DNA from: Taeniopygia guttata | Taxonomy: Eukaryota > Chordata > Aves > Passeriformes > Estrildidae | NCBI RefSeq assembly: GCF_048771995.1 | Contig: NC_133026.1 | Location: 102,455,001 to 102,519,000 of the forward strand | Length of the DNA: 64,000 bases | Direction of reading: 5' to 3' | Part shown: positions 24,301 through 37,651 of the stretch, one piece after another | How positions within the stretch are numbered: position 1 is the stretch's first letter | Layout: the number at the start of each line of letters is the position of its first letter | Notes under the pieces: model-generated | Told to the model about the DNA's origin: nothing | The model's database searches: none | The model's input: the letters and a program-made list of their open reading frames with translations, nothing else | Made by a program: the position numbers and the translations under genes

Positions 24301-27300
24301 TACAAAACACATAGTGGAAAAAATGTAAAAATTAGAGGCACTAATATAGTTTCTGCATTATTTATTTTGCAAGGAGCAAAAAATGCTGGCCAGGAAGTAG
24401 CTGAGTCATATTAACCTCTGCCAGCCTGAAAGCTGGAGACACACAGAGATGATTGTAGGCAGCTCTAAGGCTACCCCAGGTAACTGCAATGCAGAACTGG
24501 ATGAGGTCAACTTTCGTAAAAGGAAAAGCACATAATGTCTGGAGAGATGAGGGATTGCAATGGCTATTTGTTGGTCTTTGAACAAAAAATTTTTCCCAAA
24601 AACCTCATGTTTGTGTTTACCAGCAGTACCAAAATTCACTGGTGGAATTTTTTATGAAAACATAGTTCTTAAATAAGTACTGCAAATTCTTTAAAGAAGG
24701 CCATTTTGACAAAATTAACAGTAGCATTTTTAATAGCTGAGGAACAGAAATCTCTTAGGTACTTCACAGTATTCGCCTAAACTGCTAGTAAAATGATTCA
24801 GATGTATGTTCTTTATTTTATTTTATAATTCACTTTTCTTTCTTAACAAATACTATATTATTATCATTTTTACATGCTTGAATTAACCAAGACTAATGAG
24901 AATAGCCCTATTTCTATTCAGAAAAAAAAAAAAAAAGAAAATATAGGAACCAACCACAAGAGTCATCCTCAAACTGGTAAAAGTTATTCAGATGTGCAGT
25001 TTGCTTAATAAGAAGAGAAGATAAAGTTTTCTATTTTACTGGGAGCATGCATTGTGTTTGGAAACATTCTTTATCTCTCTATGTCCTAAATACAAATGTG
25101 GAAATTGAGAAATGCCCCCTCCTCTTACACCCATACGGGAGATGAGCTGCAGCCTGAAGGATGCATTTGGTTGTGCCAAGCAGTTCCTGCTATTCTTAAA
25201 TCCTGAAGGATTATTGTTCAAAGGAAACTGGAAACATCCAAACCCATGTCTTACATCCTGGAGGTTTTAGAGTTTCCACGGGATTAATTATTTACTGGGA
25301 CCTAGTTTGGGTCTGGATTACAGTGAGGGAAATTGCATTTGAGTCTGACAGCACAATATTCACCTCTCTCAAGTGTGAACTCAGCCATCGGTGTCTGCAT
25401 CAGCCACATCAACCAGTCAGCAACCGGAATAAAATTTGAAATACTTTAGGAGAAGCTGCTGATGGTTTTCTGCCTAGAAGCAAGATAAAACAGATTATAT
25501 CTGCAATTCTGAGGCACTCTCTTAATTCTGAAATGGTAATGTTTTCTAGACCAAAATACAGCTAAACTGAGGGACAGATAAAAATGGATAGTAAATTATC
25601 CTAGTTTATTGTATGTCTTTTGATAACATTTTCTAGACATATATTTGTGGGACTGAAGTTGTAAATCTATAAAGGTTTTAATTATAGAATTCTGAGGTTA
25701 AGAATATTGAGTCTATGCTGTCAAATCTTTAATTCTAAGATGTTTCTCCCTTGTTAATAAATTGAATGATTTTGCCAAGGAATGTAATTGATTTTTTTTT
25801 TTTTCATTTTGCATTTCATTCATGACCACTTTCATTTTTCAGAAAAAAACCCCATTTCTGCAACAACGAAATTTATTAGAGAGTTGAACTTCTACTTACT
25901 TTTACTGCAACATCCTTCTTACTTCATGGTAAGTTATTCCATAGGGTTTTCTCTCTGTGTAGTGACTTACTTTAAAAAGGATAATAGATGAAAAATCATG
26001 CAATTCTTACAAATCTCTGACATTGATGTGGAATGCTTTAATGCAATATAAATGGAAAGTTTCTGTGTAACACTTTGTAAAATTTATCCTGTTTAGGCTG
26101 CAACAGTCCATAGCATCACAAACTCATCTTCATTGTGTTGAAAAGTCTCTCACTTGCTTGAACTCTCAGATTTATCTTATATCACAGTAACCTTTGGCAG
26201 TCAGTACATATTAGCTTTTTTCCTTCTGTTTATTATAAATCTGAATTAAAATCTCAAATCCTGTTCCAATAACCTGCTTTATTAGCTTTATTGTAGGCAT
26301 GAAATCTAGTCCATAATGTTCTAATAGAGGGGAGCACTTAATGGTTGTATATAAAAGTAATTTCATTCCTTTAGAAGCTGTACTGAGCAAGGTGCTTGAG
26401 GATTAAAATTGCCCATAATGTTATCAAAAGAATGTAAAACATATTGAAAAAGTTTCATAAACAACATAAAAATGCGCATGTCTCTATTATCAAGATAAAA
26501 AGTCATGGAGTAAATACAAACTGAAGAGTTTAATTCTACTATTAACTTTGAAGGCACAATACATCCTCTGAAGTGGCACAGTCACAGGCTTATCGGAGAA
26601 GAGGTGACACATAAACCACATGATTGATCTTCCTCCCAAACTGCTGATCACACTTTTCAGTGGCTTTCCAGTTTCCTGCACAGGTATCAGGCTCTGCTCC
26701 CTGCCAGGGCAGATCATGAACCCTCCACCAAAATCAGTCCCTCACACCCCTTTACACTACCCATGACTCTGGCATATGGCATGTATGGCATGGGGTGGCA
26801 GGTGTGGTTGCAAGCAGTTCGGAAAGATTTTTAGAATAAAAATTCATTTCTGAATAACAGGCTGAGAAAACCAACCTTAATCGCTGCAAGAAAGATAGCC
26901 TGCTAGATTACCTGTGTAAGGCTTAGTGTAGTGGGACTGAATAAATAAATCATAAAAAATGTTATGAATTTTGCTAAAATAATACATATATGGATATTTA
27001 TATTCATTTTTATTCTTTAAGGATTTTATATATTCTCTAGTCAACATACCAGTAACACTCAGAAGTCAGAAAACATATGACCCTTCCTACATTCCTAATA
27101 TCCCAGAATACTAGACTTCTGCTCTTTATATGCTCTTTTAAGCTGCCTCATTGGAGTGATGACCACAAGACCATCACAGGATTGATGACCACTATTCAGT
27201 TTCAACCATAAACCCCACACTATTTACAGGTAGGGTTTGGCTGTGTAATTAGAAATTTTTGATGCCTAGTCTCCACATTAATATCCATGCTAGAAGTCAT

Positions 27301-30300
27301 AATTAAAGTTAATTACTGTATTCTGTTGGGCCAAGACCCCAAAGTGGACAAGCTGTATCCTTTGCTTACAGCTTCATTGTCTTCCTAGCAGCACTTGAAA
27401 AACACTTGAAAACATTGTTTTTTTCAACACTCAGTTATGAAAAGCTATTTTCCTCCACTCATATCATTAAGAATGATGCTACAGGTGTTAAAGAATTACT
27501 GAACTTAGGCATATCCATTCTGTTGCTTTTGCAGTTCTATGCATTTGATTTTAGTGTGTGGAGTTAATAAATTTTATAAAAGCAGATAAATATGTCAATA
27601 TATTTGTAATTATTGAGTCTGATGCTATTCTGTATTTCTTAATGCATTATCTATTGTTTGCAGGATCTATTTCATCTTTCAGCTCATTTGAAGTCTTTTG
27701 TTTTTTAAGTAGGGCCCTCATGAATGTTAATCTTTTTTTTTTACTGTAATAAGTAAGAAGTCTATTTGAGGTCCTATTTTAATAATTAGTTTTGATCCTT
27801 TTAGTTGAAATTGAAAATGAGATTAAAACCAGATTTCATATTTATACTCACCCAAGACAAACGTTATCTCACTAAGGAATTACCATCTTCTCTCTTTCAG
27901 TCTCTACTGTGGAAGGGCTGAACTGATTTTCTGGATTTTTTAAATGATATATGTACCACTTGTCTTGTGATAACTTTTGCAGCTGTCAGGAAGTTTAACC
28001 CTTCCTCTCCAGAATTTGAAATCTGTGGTCTAGCGAGGGATAACAGTGTGGTCTGAAAACACACGTAAGTTCATTAGACAGTCCTGCTTCAAGCATTTTT
28101 TTTATTTTTGCATGTAACATTCCCTGCAGATTATGAATCTTAAGTTTGTACAATGATTCTTTTGAAATCAGTCCAAGATCCATGCTGTTAAATCACATAC
28201 AATAATTTAAATGGTTTAAATAGTTACTGTCACAGTAACTGTAAGTGACATTGAGGAATGACATAATCATAATATAAAGGCTGTCAGGAAGCACCTTTAC
28301 AAACTTTCTGATCCTCAGAATGTTTTCAGTTCACTTGTCATCTTTGTTTTTTCAACCATAAAAGCCAAAGCTTTAAAAGAAAATAGTGAAAAGGCAGCTA
28401 CACCAGCATGCTCTGCTTAATGTCTTCTTAGGCTTCCTGGCAGCTCGCATCAAAACAAACCCAGCCTTACCTACAGCTGGACCTGGCTCTTCACATCCAT
28501 CCTAGCCCACCTATGTCAGCAGATGCAGTGCCCATCTGGCTGGAGACTGACCTCTGAGGGCCACCCAGCGGGAGATGTGGCCAGGAGCTGTGAGAGAGAG
28601 AGCACAGGCTCAGCAGAGCAGGGCAAGCCCCACAAATCACAGCACCTACCTTGGAACTAGCTCTGATCCCCAGCTATAGCAAAGGGAAATTATAAGCCCC
28701 TACTACTGCATATTGTCAAGAAAAACAAAAAAGAAAGAAAGAAAAGCAAGAGAGAACAAAACAAACAAACAAAACCCAAGGGAATCTGCTGCTTGTAAAT
28801 ATTTGTATGATTTTGATCTGTAGGCTCATCCCAAACTGCTGAGGATCCGAATCCTTCTGCTTCTCCTTCCCTTTCCCTACATGTCAAAGCTTACCTCTCA
28901 CTTCAAAGAGCTGTGTACCCTTCCCAGCTCAGCCCTTGGCACAAACCAGGTGCATGAGAAGACAAAAATGGGGAGCTGCCGTGCTGTGCTTTGGGTATGA
29001 GTCCTTAGCATTGCAGTAGGGTGGTAAGAGGCAGTGACCTATAGTGGATATGATAAAAAATATTCCAAATAAGTATACATCTGTCTTTAACTATGAGGCA
29101 CCTGTTCATTCAGAGGATTAAGACATATGTTTGTATCCCCCTGCATTGCTAGACTTCTGTGAGTGTTGGCAGAGAAATGCAGGCTAGAATTTTCACCTTC
29201 AGATTCGAGCTATTTTTGTTGTATCAGTGAAAAAGCCCAAATTACAAACAGCCATCTAAGAGTACAGAAGCATAATTTCCACTGTCAAATTAAAAAAGGT
29301 TTAGTCAGACATGACAAAAAGCATTTTATGTGAGCTTCATGAACACGTTCAGAAGAAAAGATGGATTTTCAACAAAATGAAAAGGGACACATTAAAAGCA
29401 AATGTAACGAAGCTTTGCTGCTCTGGTACTGTATAGCATCCTGAAGGGATTTTTCATGTCACTGGGGTAGAGAGTAGTGCTTCTCTTGAAGCATTTCCCT
29501 GGACAGCCTCAGGAAATCAAGCTGTGTCACACATCTGGATAGCTCTGTACACAAATGGCATCGCATTTAGAGATGGAGTTGGCATGGAAAAAACCGTAGT
29601 CCATGCACCATTACACATTTCTGCAGATTCTCAATTCAACAAGAACCATAAGTAGACTGAACAGCTTTGTCAGCAAGTGAATATTTTTCTGTGCCACAGA
29701 CCATCAGATATAAAACTTTACCTGGAGAACCATCTCAGGACAGTTGGCTAATATTTTACCATTTTGAAAAAGATATCAAATCACAAATCTTCAAAAAAGC
29801 AGAGTAGGAAATATGAAATATAGTAGCATGGCATGATCCACTGTTTGCACTAAAATAATAGGTGTGGAAGATTAACACATTCAGAAAAATCAGAACGCTT
29901 AAAAATTCATCACACTGGAAGTATTTAAGCAGCTGAAAGGGTTATTCATACAAATTAGATGTTGCTTTACTGTTTATCCCTAAAGGAAGAAAGGTTTCAT
30001 AACTTTGTGGAAGAAGCTGTATTGCTCCAAGGCTGCAATACACATCTTTTTCAGTCTATTTTGTGAGAGGAGTTCTAATTGACAGCAGGATGGGACTCTA
30101 GCCTGCTTTATGGAAGACTGATTTAAGTGCTGTGGGTTATATGGTGTTGCAGTTAGATAAGGCTGCTCCTTGCAGGAAGCCAAAGTTCACAGAGTTCTAG
30201 GGCTGCTTCAAGTTGACATTGTTTTTACAAGTTGGAGAAAATCTGTTTGTTAAAATAGAAATATTTTTTCCACTGAAACACAGAAGGACAAGAGAGTTAG

Positions 30301-31255
30301 AAGCTGTCTTCCTGTTTGTGAGATCTTTTTCTGGGCTTTTCAGGGCTGGAAAGAAAAAAAAGTCATTTGTTCTTGGCTACCTTTCTGGGGCCACACACAT
30401 TCTCTGCCTGTCTGGTTGCCTGCTTGGTTTGTGCTTCTTTCCACCCACAAGCTAATGCAAAGCTTCAACCAAATCAGTGCCCCGTTTCCTGGTTTTGTAA
30501 CCAATTTCCAGTGAAATCCCTCTAGCCACATGGCTGAGCTTCCGATCCAGCCTTCCTATATTGTGTTGCACCTTGGGCGGTAGCTTGTCTTGTTTCAATT
30601 ATGACTAAATAAATGAGACTTTAATTCTTCTTTCATTTCATCTAAAAGAAAGATGATCAGCATGCTCTTCCACTTCAGTGTGGTCTGGGATTGTCCAGAC
30701 TTCACACTTGCAGGCAGCCACCAGTTCTGTCCAAAAACACAATATGCCTCCTGCATATTCACCTCAACCAGACCAAGGACAGATGTTTCTCTGGCTTTAC
30801 TGCACATTTGGCCTGGACTGATGAGCCATTATAAGGAAGAATGGCCAGTCTGCAATACTGCCATCTCCTTTGCTTTGACATAGCTTTCCAATTGAAAACC
30901 ATCTAATTTGTTTTAATTTGAAACACTAGAGTGTATGTGTTCCATCTCAAACTTTGAACAGAAGTATTTTCATTTCAAACTAAAGAATGTACATACTTGG
31001 CAGCGCTAACTGGGAGATCCATGTGGATTTATTTGATTTTTCAGATTAACTCAGAAATAAATTTGATGGCAATGGATGAAAAAATGCTCTTTATTTTACA
31101 AGCATAATATGGTTTTAATATGCTGGCATGTTGTTAATGATGCGTAACATATTTCCGTTCATCAAAGTCAGAAAATGGAATTGCAGTGGAGTCGTTTGTT
31201 GTTTTCTCATTGAGAAGTAGGAAGAATGTGCTCTGTGCAGTATCTGAATTACTCA
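21386..31255. other. Non-coding AT-rich DNA, no gene seen
   Basis: About 9.9 kb. The interval 21,400-21,990, directly beside the 5' end of the CR1 copy, is GC-richer than its surroundings and has two overlapping minus-strand open frames (159 and 98 codons) that I do not recognise. The remainder is AT-rich with homopolymer runs (22,934-22,947; 24,923-24,936) and an A-rich purine stretch at 28,718-28,785. I see no coding exon or RNA gene. Confidence 0.6.
28718..28785. repeat. A-rich low-complexity stretch
   Basis: A mix of AAAG, AAAC and GAGA units, almost free of T. Low-complexity DNA with no adjoining element recognised. Confidence 0.8.
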
Positions 31256-32468
31256 CAGAATCACAGAGTGGCTGAGCTTGCAAAGGACCTCTGGAGGTCA
31301 CCTTGTCCAACCTCCTTGCTCAAGCAGGGACACCTACAGCAGATTGCCCAAGGCCCTGTCCAGATGGCTTTTAAATATTTTCAAGGAGGGAGACTCCACA
31401 ACCTCTCTGGGCAACCTGTGCCAGTGTTTGACTGCCATTGCTGTAAAAAGTGTGGGGGGGGTTTGTGTTCAGATGGAATTTTGTGTGATTTCATTTGTGC
31501 CAGCTGCCTCTTGTCCTGGCACTGAGAATCACCAAAGAGAACCTGTCTGTCTCATCTTTGTTCCTTCCTATCAGGTATTGACATACATATGTCAGATGCT
31601 CTTTCTCTTCACCAGACTGAGCAGTCCCTGCTCCCTGAGCCTCTCTTCCCACCTCAGAAACTCAGATGCATTAATGACCGTTAGGGCCATTAGCTGGACC
31701 TCTGCAGTACGTCTGTATCTTTCCTGTCTGGGGAGCCCAGAGCCGGACCCAGCACTCCAGCTGTGGCCTCACCAGTGCTGACCAGAGGGGAAGGATCACT
31801 GCCTTTGACCTCTTGGCTACACACTTCATCATGCAGCCCAAGGTGCCACCAACCATCTTTGCAGCAAGAGCCAGTTGCTGCAATGAAGATCACATTGCTG
31901 GCTGGTGATCACCTGCTCATACATCAGAACCTCCAGGCCCATCATAACCTCCTGGCTGATCCAGCTGATCAACCCCCAGCCTGTACTGGTGCTTGAGGTT
32001 GATCCTCTCTACTTACACTTTGCAATTTCTTTTTATTGAAGTACATGAGATTCTTACCTGCCCATTTCTTCAGTCTGTTAAGGTCCCTCTAGATGGCCAC
32101 ACAACCTTCTGGTATCTGCCACTCCTCCTAATTTTGTCTCATCTTCAAAGTTGTATTCTGTCCCATCATCCCAATCATTAATGAAGAGGTTACAAGGTAC
32201 TGATCCCCAACATTGAGCCCTTGTGTCCTACGGACTTGCCCTCAGCTGGACCTACTGCCATTTACAACACTCTGGATCTGTCATCCAGACAGTTTTCAGT
32301 CCACCTCACTGTCCTTTCACCTAACATATATATTGGCAGCTTATTTATCAGGGTCTTACAGGAAATAATGTCAAAGTCCTTTCTTGCTTTGAAAAGGTAA
32401 ACAATGTCCACTGCTCTCCCTTCACCCACTGAGCAGGTCACCTCATTGCAGAAGCCTGTCAGTCCACT
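31256..32468 (-). mobile_element. CR1 LINE, 5'-truncated, minus strand
   Basis: The longest CR1 copy in the window, about 1.2 kb, in minus orientation. The + strand starts with the complement of the CR1 tail (CACAGAATCACAGAGTGGCT) and passes through 'ggacctctggaggtcaccttgtccaacctcc' and 'ctccacaacctctctgggcaacctgtgccagtg' near 31,391-31,425. On the minus strand, 31,883-31,671 encodes LALAAKM, then ILPLWSALVRPQLECWVRLW, a recognisable piece of CR1 ORF2. The far end (32,400-32,468) matches the region encoding the reverse-transcriptase active area. The frame is broken several times, so the copy is dead. The open frames of up to 167 codons on the + strand here are antisense to the LINE and are not genes. 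Confidence 0.95.
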
Positions 32469-35400
32469 TAAAAAATACAAATAATGTATTTCTTGTTATT
32501 CTTTTTAGGGGTCAATTTATGGAGCCTTGAAAAAGCAGCATTTCATGACATTATGACAAGATCATAATTCACAATAGTTTATTTAAAGTCTTTTCTGTAC
32601 AAGTCAATAGATATGTACTACAGATTGTTATTATTATAAAATTAATTGAAATTATTCACTAAATAATGAGACAATCAATAAATAAAAGCTCAGGAGACAT
32701 AGAAATGGCTTTTTAATTTGCAATTTTAAACAAAAAAAATGACATTTTCTTATCAGCAGTGAAAAATTGCTCTCCTGACATGAGCAAAGAATGATGCTAA
32801 AGTAAATTCCTTTCACTTTCAGAATGAAAATATGGTGTGGGTTGAATTTAAAATTTTAAACAGCATAATGTGGGCATGCAATTATAGTCATAGCTAGCAA
32901 TAAATGACCAGTTAGATCATCTGGTCAAGTCCCCTGCCAATGCTAAAATGAATTTTTTATGCAGTTTTTATTTTTTTAGGCAGTTGGGACACCTTCAGTA
33001 AATGTGATAAATACATTTTTAAATAAAAGTTATTTTGTGGTGTCTCAGAAGCCTGGAGAGAGAGAAAGAGAGAGAAAGAGAAGTATCACTTCAAACTACT
33101 CACTGTTGATACATCAGGTTAGTCTCATTTCAGTTTTGCAAGGAAAAGCTGACAAGCTTTAAAGGAGGCCTCACTGCACAAAGAAATCGATGGTAAAGTG
33201 CACATTGATTTCAATAAATCTCTTTCAGTCACCAAACCGTACATATTAGCTGGGGAAGAGATGCTGCCTTTTCCTGTCTTTTTGTCTTTAAACATCATGT
33301 GCACTGATGATGGTATAAAAATAAAACTGGGCACAGCTCTAATCTCAGGTAATAATGGTCTCCAGTTTGAAAGCAATTCTTAGGGACTGGTAAATTATAA
33401 CAAACACTGCCCTGGTCCCTCTGACAAACCCCAATTTAAAATAACCAGTCAGGGACAAAGCTGCTTCTGAGGTGTAGAGTTTCCTTTACTGGAAACAGAG
33501 CATTTAAACAAACACTCTTGGATTTTGCTGTAAGCAGGTGAGCTGCCACACCGGGATACTTTTCAGGAACACGTTGCCATGGCACAGCAGTGAGGATTGG
33601 TGCCATGGTGGAAGGTCTGCAGGATGCCCCTGGGGCCAGAGGGCACCAATAGCCAGTGCTGCCAGCTGATGTGCCGGTGATGGTGGGGATGCAGAGACTT
33701 TTCAGGAAGGCCAATCTGCAAAGAAAACACCATCTGCATAGTATTTTGCTATAGTATTCATCACCACTTTTATGTGAACCTAAACTTAATTGCAAATCTG
33801 CACCTCCAGCGTCACCCTCAGAGCATAGATCTCAGGAAAATGTTGGACTCCTCCTTCAGAGTATGAAGTTCAGTTCCTGCCAGTCCTGCTCCCACCACTC
33901 GATCTCCTGGAAGTGTGTTAATAAGCAGTGGCAGATGAAACATTATTAATTGGGTTCATTTAAAGGAAAAAACCCACCGCTGCCACACAAATAATACAGA
34001 GGCCCCATAAAAGTTTGGATATATGAGGCCAGCCCACACTAGGAACTGCTGAAATGTGTGGAAATAATGATGCTCTCTTGTACAAATGGCTTTTTAGAAT
34101 GATGCTGCAAATTCTTCCCTTCATTCATCACCCTGTGCTCACAGGCTCTGTGCTCTCCTGAGTCAGACCCCTGGGGTATCCCATATTCATATCATGGCCA
34201 GAGATGAACATCTTCTCTGTCACAAGGATTCAACTTTTTATCACCTATTACCACAAGTTGTCATGTTAGGTTACTGTAAATCAGATTAACATTCTTCTAA
34301 TGCAGACTTCGCAGGGAATACTTGGCAGAGGAGTTTCAGAAAGGGGTGCTTAGGATAGTAATTTTAGTAAGGAGAGATTCCCATACAGTGTGCTAAAAGC
34401 ACTAACCACAATAAAAGAAAAAAAAAAAACCTTAGATCTGTTACATCCTATTAAGTAACGATGTAACAAATGTATGTAAGCCACCTCCTGAAACGTGGCT
34501 TTGGAAATAGGAGTAGAAAGCACCAGCGGAGGGTCAGCGTGATTTATTTCTGTTTTACCTGCCCCAGAACACCCTCATTTCCTGATGAACACAATGGCTT
34601 GGCACAACTTGAAGCCCAGCAAGTCAGATTTCTCTCAGCAGACATCCTGATCACTCCAATAGATATTTTAGGAACTCGCCATTAGTTCCTTTAATTAATG
34701 CCTCTCCAACAGGGACTGGCGTGGCCTTTTCCCACATCAGCAGAAGAAGAAACACTTCAGCCATTTTGTCCCAGGGCTGGGTGATCGTTATGAGTTACCT
34801 GAAGCCAGCTCCCCGAAAGCCCCAGGTACCTGCTGCCACCCTGGCAAAGCACCGGCTTCCCGCAGGAGTCTTCCCAAACCTTGCACTCCCTTTGTAGCAC
34901 TTGTTCTACACACGTGACTCCTTCCTAGAGCCCACCTTGACCTTAGCAGAGATAAGAAACCCCTTACAGGGTGCAGTGCACTGTCAGTCCACTCCACAAT
35001 AGCCAGTGGAAACCTGTGGGGAATGGCAATGCCACTTTCCTGCTCACAGCTTCACTGCTTGCCTCACAGCCCTGCTCCTGCTGGGCACCCTGGCCTCACT
35101 GCTCCCAGCTGGAGCCATGTTTCCGCTGACATCACTGGATTCCTGCTGATGCATTGGCCAGGGTCGTGTCCCAACTCACTCACCTCGTCCTGTGCATCTC
35201 TTGCATATCAATTTGCAAAGCCGTAAAAGTCAATAGCTGTACATAGATCCACAGTAAAAAACAACAACAAAAAACAAACCACAAATGCAGGCACCCAGGA
35301 AAATTGCTTGTCACATAACTCCCTGCAATAGCAGGATGTTCTGTCTGAGCCGACCTAAGCATAACTTATCAGAGAAAATTATCTCATGTGCTGAACAAAA

Positions 35401-36299
35401 CTTTCCCCATTGGAACTTCAACCTTTGCCACTGGCGGCTGGCACACCGTGCCCCGCCTCCCAAGGACTTCTCCCCCACGGTTATCCTTTGAACTCTTAAG
35501 ACTATATATGATGGATCTCAGCAATTATTTGCACTGTGGGCAAACTTCAGGCTGAGGTGCCAGCAGGGGCTGCTGGCTGGAAGCCAAGGGATGCCACAGC
35601 CCTTCCTACCGCTGCCTTGCACTGTGGCCTTTGGGATACAGCCCTCCCTGCCCTGTCGCTTGCCTCCTCCGGGAAGGGAGACGGCCTTCCCTGCTGCCGA
35701 GCAGAGGGATTTGCTGGGCACTGCGTAGCCAGCAGGCTTTCTAAATGCAGCAATTCTGGCTGCCTCCCACGGGGGATAAATCAGCCTCGGCGTGATTTAC
35801 AGACCTTGGCAGGGTCAGGCATAATCTTGGTGTTAATGACTTAGGCGTGACACCCAAAGCTCCTGGTCTGGGAACAGTCTTCTGCTTGTCTGGAGGGACA
35901 TCTTACTACCATTTTGCCAAAGACAAGTCAGCTGAGAGTAGTTCTGGCTCTTCTTCTGTATGCTTTGGCCCAGGAAATTCTCACTACTGTATGGGTATTC
36001 CCATCACCTCCAAATGTGGCTGAACATTTCCCATCTTGAGACAGCTGTGTTCCCAGGAACTGCAACTTCACTTCCCCAGAATTTCAGGGTGGTTCCTCCC
36101 AAATCTAAGGGGGAATTTCCACTTCTTGGAAACTGCTTTTTCAAACTGCCATCAGTTCAGCTGCATTCTTGTTTCTGTCCCACAGCTCTCAAATGCTGTC
36201 GTTTTATGTGTCTAGAGTGCACTTGTGAAGGGGCTACCTATAATTTAAATAGAAAAACAGACTGAAAGTACGAGGTGCTCAGCTTTTTTGAGGGCAGCA
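32469..36299. other. Non-coding DNA upstream of the CpG island
   Basis: About 3.8 kb. The left part is AT-rich and includes a GA-rich purine tract (33,055-33,082). From about 34,700 GC rises and CpG becomes less rare, a typical shoulder of a vertebrate promoter region. At 35,451-35,460 there is a CCGCCTCCC GC-box-like site, followed about 50 bp later by a TATATAT sequence at 35,502-35,510. This could be a minor upstream start site but there is no further support. Segments 34,480-34,700 and 35,740-35,850 look like possible conserved regulatory DNA. No gene is seen. Confidence 0.55.
33055..33082. repeat. GA-rich purine tract
   Basis: About 28 bases of GAGA and GAAA units with no pyrimidine; a simple mirror-like purine repeat. 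Confidence 0.9.
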
Positions 36300-36762
36300 T
36301 TGCTTGGGAAGTCCTCGGGAAGTCCACCCGGCCGTATCCTCTAGCAGTTGCACAGAAGTTTGCGGTTTCCCTGGATCTGTCACGGACTACTCACCCTGTG
36401 ACATCCTGCCTGAGCTGCCGCTGCCTCCTCGGGGCATTAAGTAACCACGTTCAGATGGTTCGGACCGGGCAGCAGCGCCTGCATCAAAGCCTCTCAGCGC
36501 CTGCTGCGGCAACGAGCTCCGCGTAAGCCTAACAGCACGAAACATCGGCATAAAGTAACCTCACGGACCCGCTTTCAGTACTTTCCTCCTTCTCCCAGAA
36601 AAGAAAAAATAAAAAGCACAAGCCAAACCAGGGAGGGTGGTGGGGTGGCAAGAGGAGCTGGTGCCTCGCACGACTCCTCACCTGTCCTGGCCGCCAGCCC
36701 CGCGGGCAGGAGGGTCCCGCAGCGCGCTGCCCACCGCCGCCCCCGCGGCGCTCCGGGCGGGC

Positions 36763-36788
36763 GGAGGCGGGGCGGCGGCGTCTCCAAT
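36763..36788 (+). promoter_or_regulatory. Core promoter elements: GC box plus CCAAT box
   Basis: An Sp1-type GC box at 36,763-36,775 and a CCAAT box at 36,784-36,788 lie 8 bases apart on the + strand. CCAAT boxes usually sit 60-100 bp before the start site, so a start near 36,840-36,890 is inferred. This fits the first good splice donors at 36,872 and 37,007. Confidence 0.55.
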
Positions 36789-36849
36789 GGGGAGGAGGGG
36801 GGCGGTACGAGCCGTGCGGTGCCGAGCCGAGCCGTGCTGTGCCGGCTGC

Positions 36850-37006
36850 CGGAGTCTGACGGGCGCTGCAGGTGGGAGCCCGGCTCCGCGACGGTGCGTA
36901 ACTTCGCCGGGCCGGGGCTGTCCGGGCCAGCCTTCTTTGAGGAGAGAGGCGGGAGCCGCGTCCCTCCCGCAGCGGCGGCGGAGAGCACCTCCCGGGACAG
37001 GCTCAG
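36850..37006 (+). other. Probable 5' UTR first exon (start approximate)
   Basis: Inferred non-coding first exon of the + strand gene. The right edge is a strong donor, CAG|GTGAGG, with the exon ending at 37,006. An alternative donor, CAG|GTGGGA, would end it at 36,871. The left edge is only a guess from the GC and CCAAT boxes upstream. The exon body is GC-rich with GGCGGCGG-type runs typical of 5' UTRs. No start codon in it opens a frame that I would trust. Its partner exon is not identified; if the region to the right is one intron, it is longer than 26 kb. Confidence 0.5.
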
Positions 37007-37297
37007 GTGAGGAGCCCTCGCTCCCCTCGCTTCCCCGGCCGCCCTTGCTGCCGCCCTGGCCTGGCTCCGATCAGCGGGGCCCGCGGGTCGCGATGCGCAG
37101 CGGGACCGCCGAGCTGTCCTTGGCTTGAGGTCAGCGGGGAGGGCCGAGGGGCGTGCGCTGCCCCCGCGGGGCGCGCTGCCGCTGCGCATCGCTCCGCGCC
37201 GCTGCGCGGGGAGGGAGGGCTGGGGCGGCGGGGCTGCGGCGCGGGGGTGTCTCTTCACCTGTTTCCATTCCCTTCTCCGCGTTTCTCCTTTTGGCAG

Positions 37298-37651
37298 TCC
37301 CGTGCCCCCCTCGTCCCCGCCGTGAGTCGTTTCGGGGGTCACCGGGCAGGGTTTGCCCCCGCTTCGGTGGCGGGGCGGACTTGCTGCCCGCGGTGCGGAG
37401 CGGGATGCGCGGCGCCCGGCGGTGCGGTGCGGGAGTGCCGCAGGCGGGATATGGCTCCTGCCGGACCCTGTCCCTCAGCCGCCCTTCTCGCCTTTCTGCC
37501 CTCCGCGGAGCGCAGCATCTCCCGCGGAAGATCAGCCTGGGCGCTGATCGGCGTCCGCAAAGTTACGCGCGGTGCGCGGCGGGGGTGGGATGCGGGGGCG
37601 CGGAGGGGCCGCGCTGCGCAAGCCGGAGCGTGGCCGGGGGAGCATCCGCTG
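37298..37651 (+). other. Possible alternative first or second exon in the CpG island
   Basis: A well-formed acceptor (a pyrimidine-rich run from 37,260 ending TTTTGGCAG at 37,297) precedes 354 bases of CpG-rich sequence that end at a good donor, CTG|GTAAGC (exon end 37,651). Within it, an ATG at 37,451 has G at -3 and G at +4 and opens a frame of exactly 67 codons to the donor (phase 0), beginning MAPAGPCPSAALLAFLPSAE. The translation resembles no family I know, is rich in Ala, Arg and Gly as any GC-rich frame would be, and has only a weak hydrophobic stretch. It could be a real exon, an alternative 5' UTR exon, or chance splice signals in GC-rich DNA. Confidence 0.3.

Noticed and set aside
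31278-31781. 167-codon open frame on the + strand
   Set aside because: It is antisense to the CR1 LINE at 31,256-32,468.
36575-37342. 255-codon open frame on the minus strand in the CpG island, and overlapping long frames on the + strand (36,637-37,128; 37,153-37,671)
   Set aside because: Long frames on both strands and several phases at once are expected in GC-rich DNA because stop codons are AT-rich. The translations are Ala/Arg/Gly/Pro-rich without any domain.
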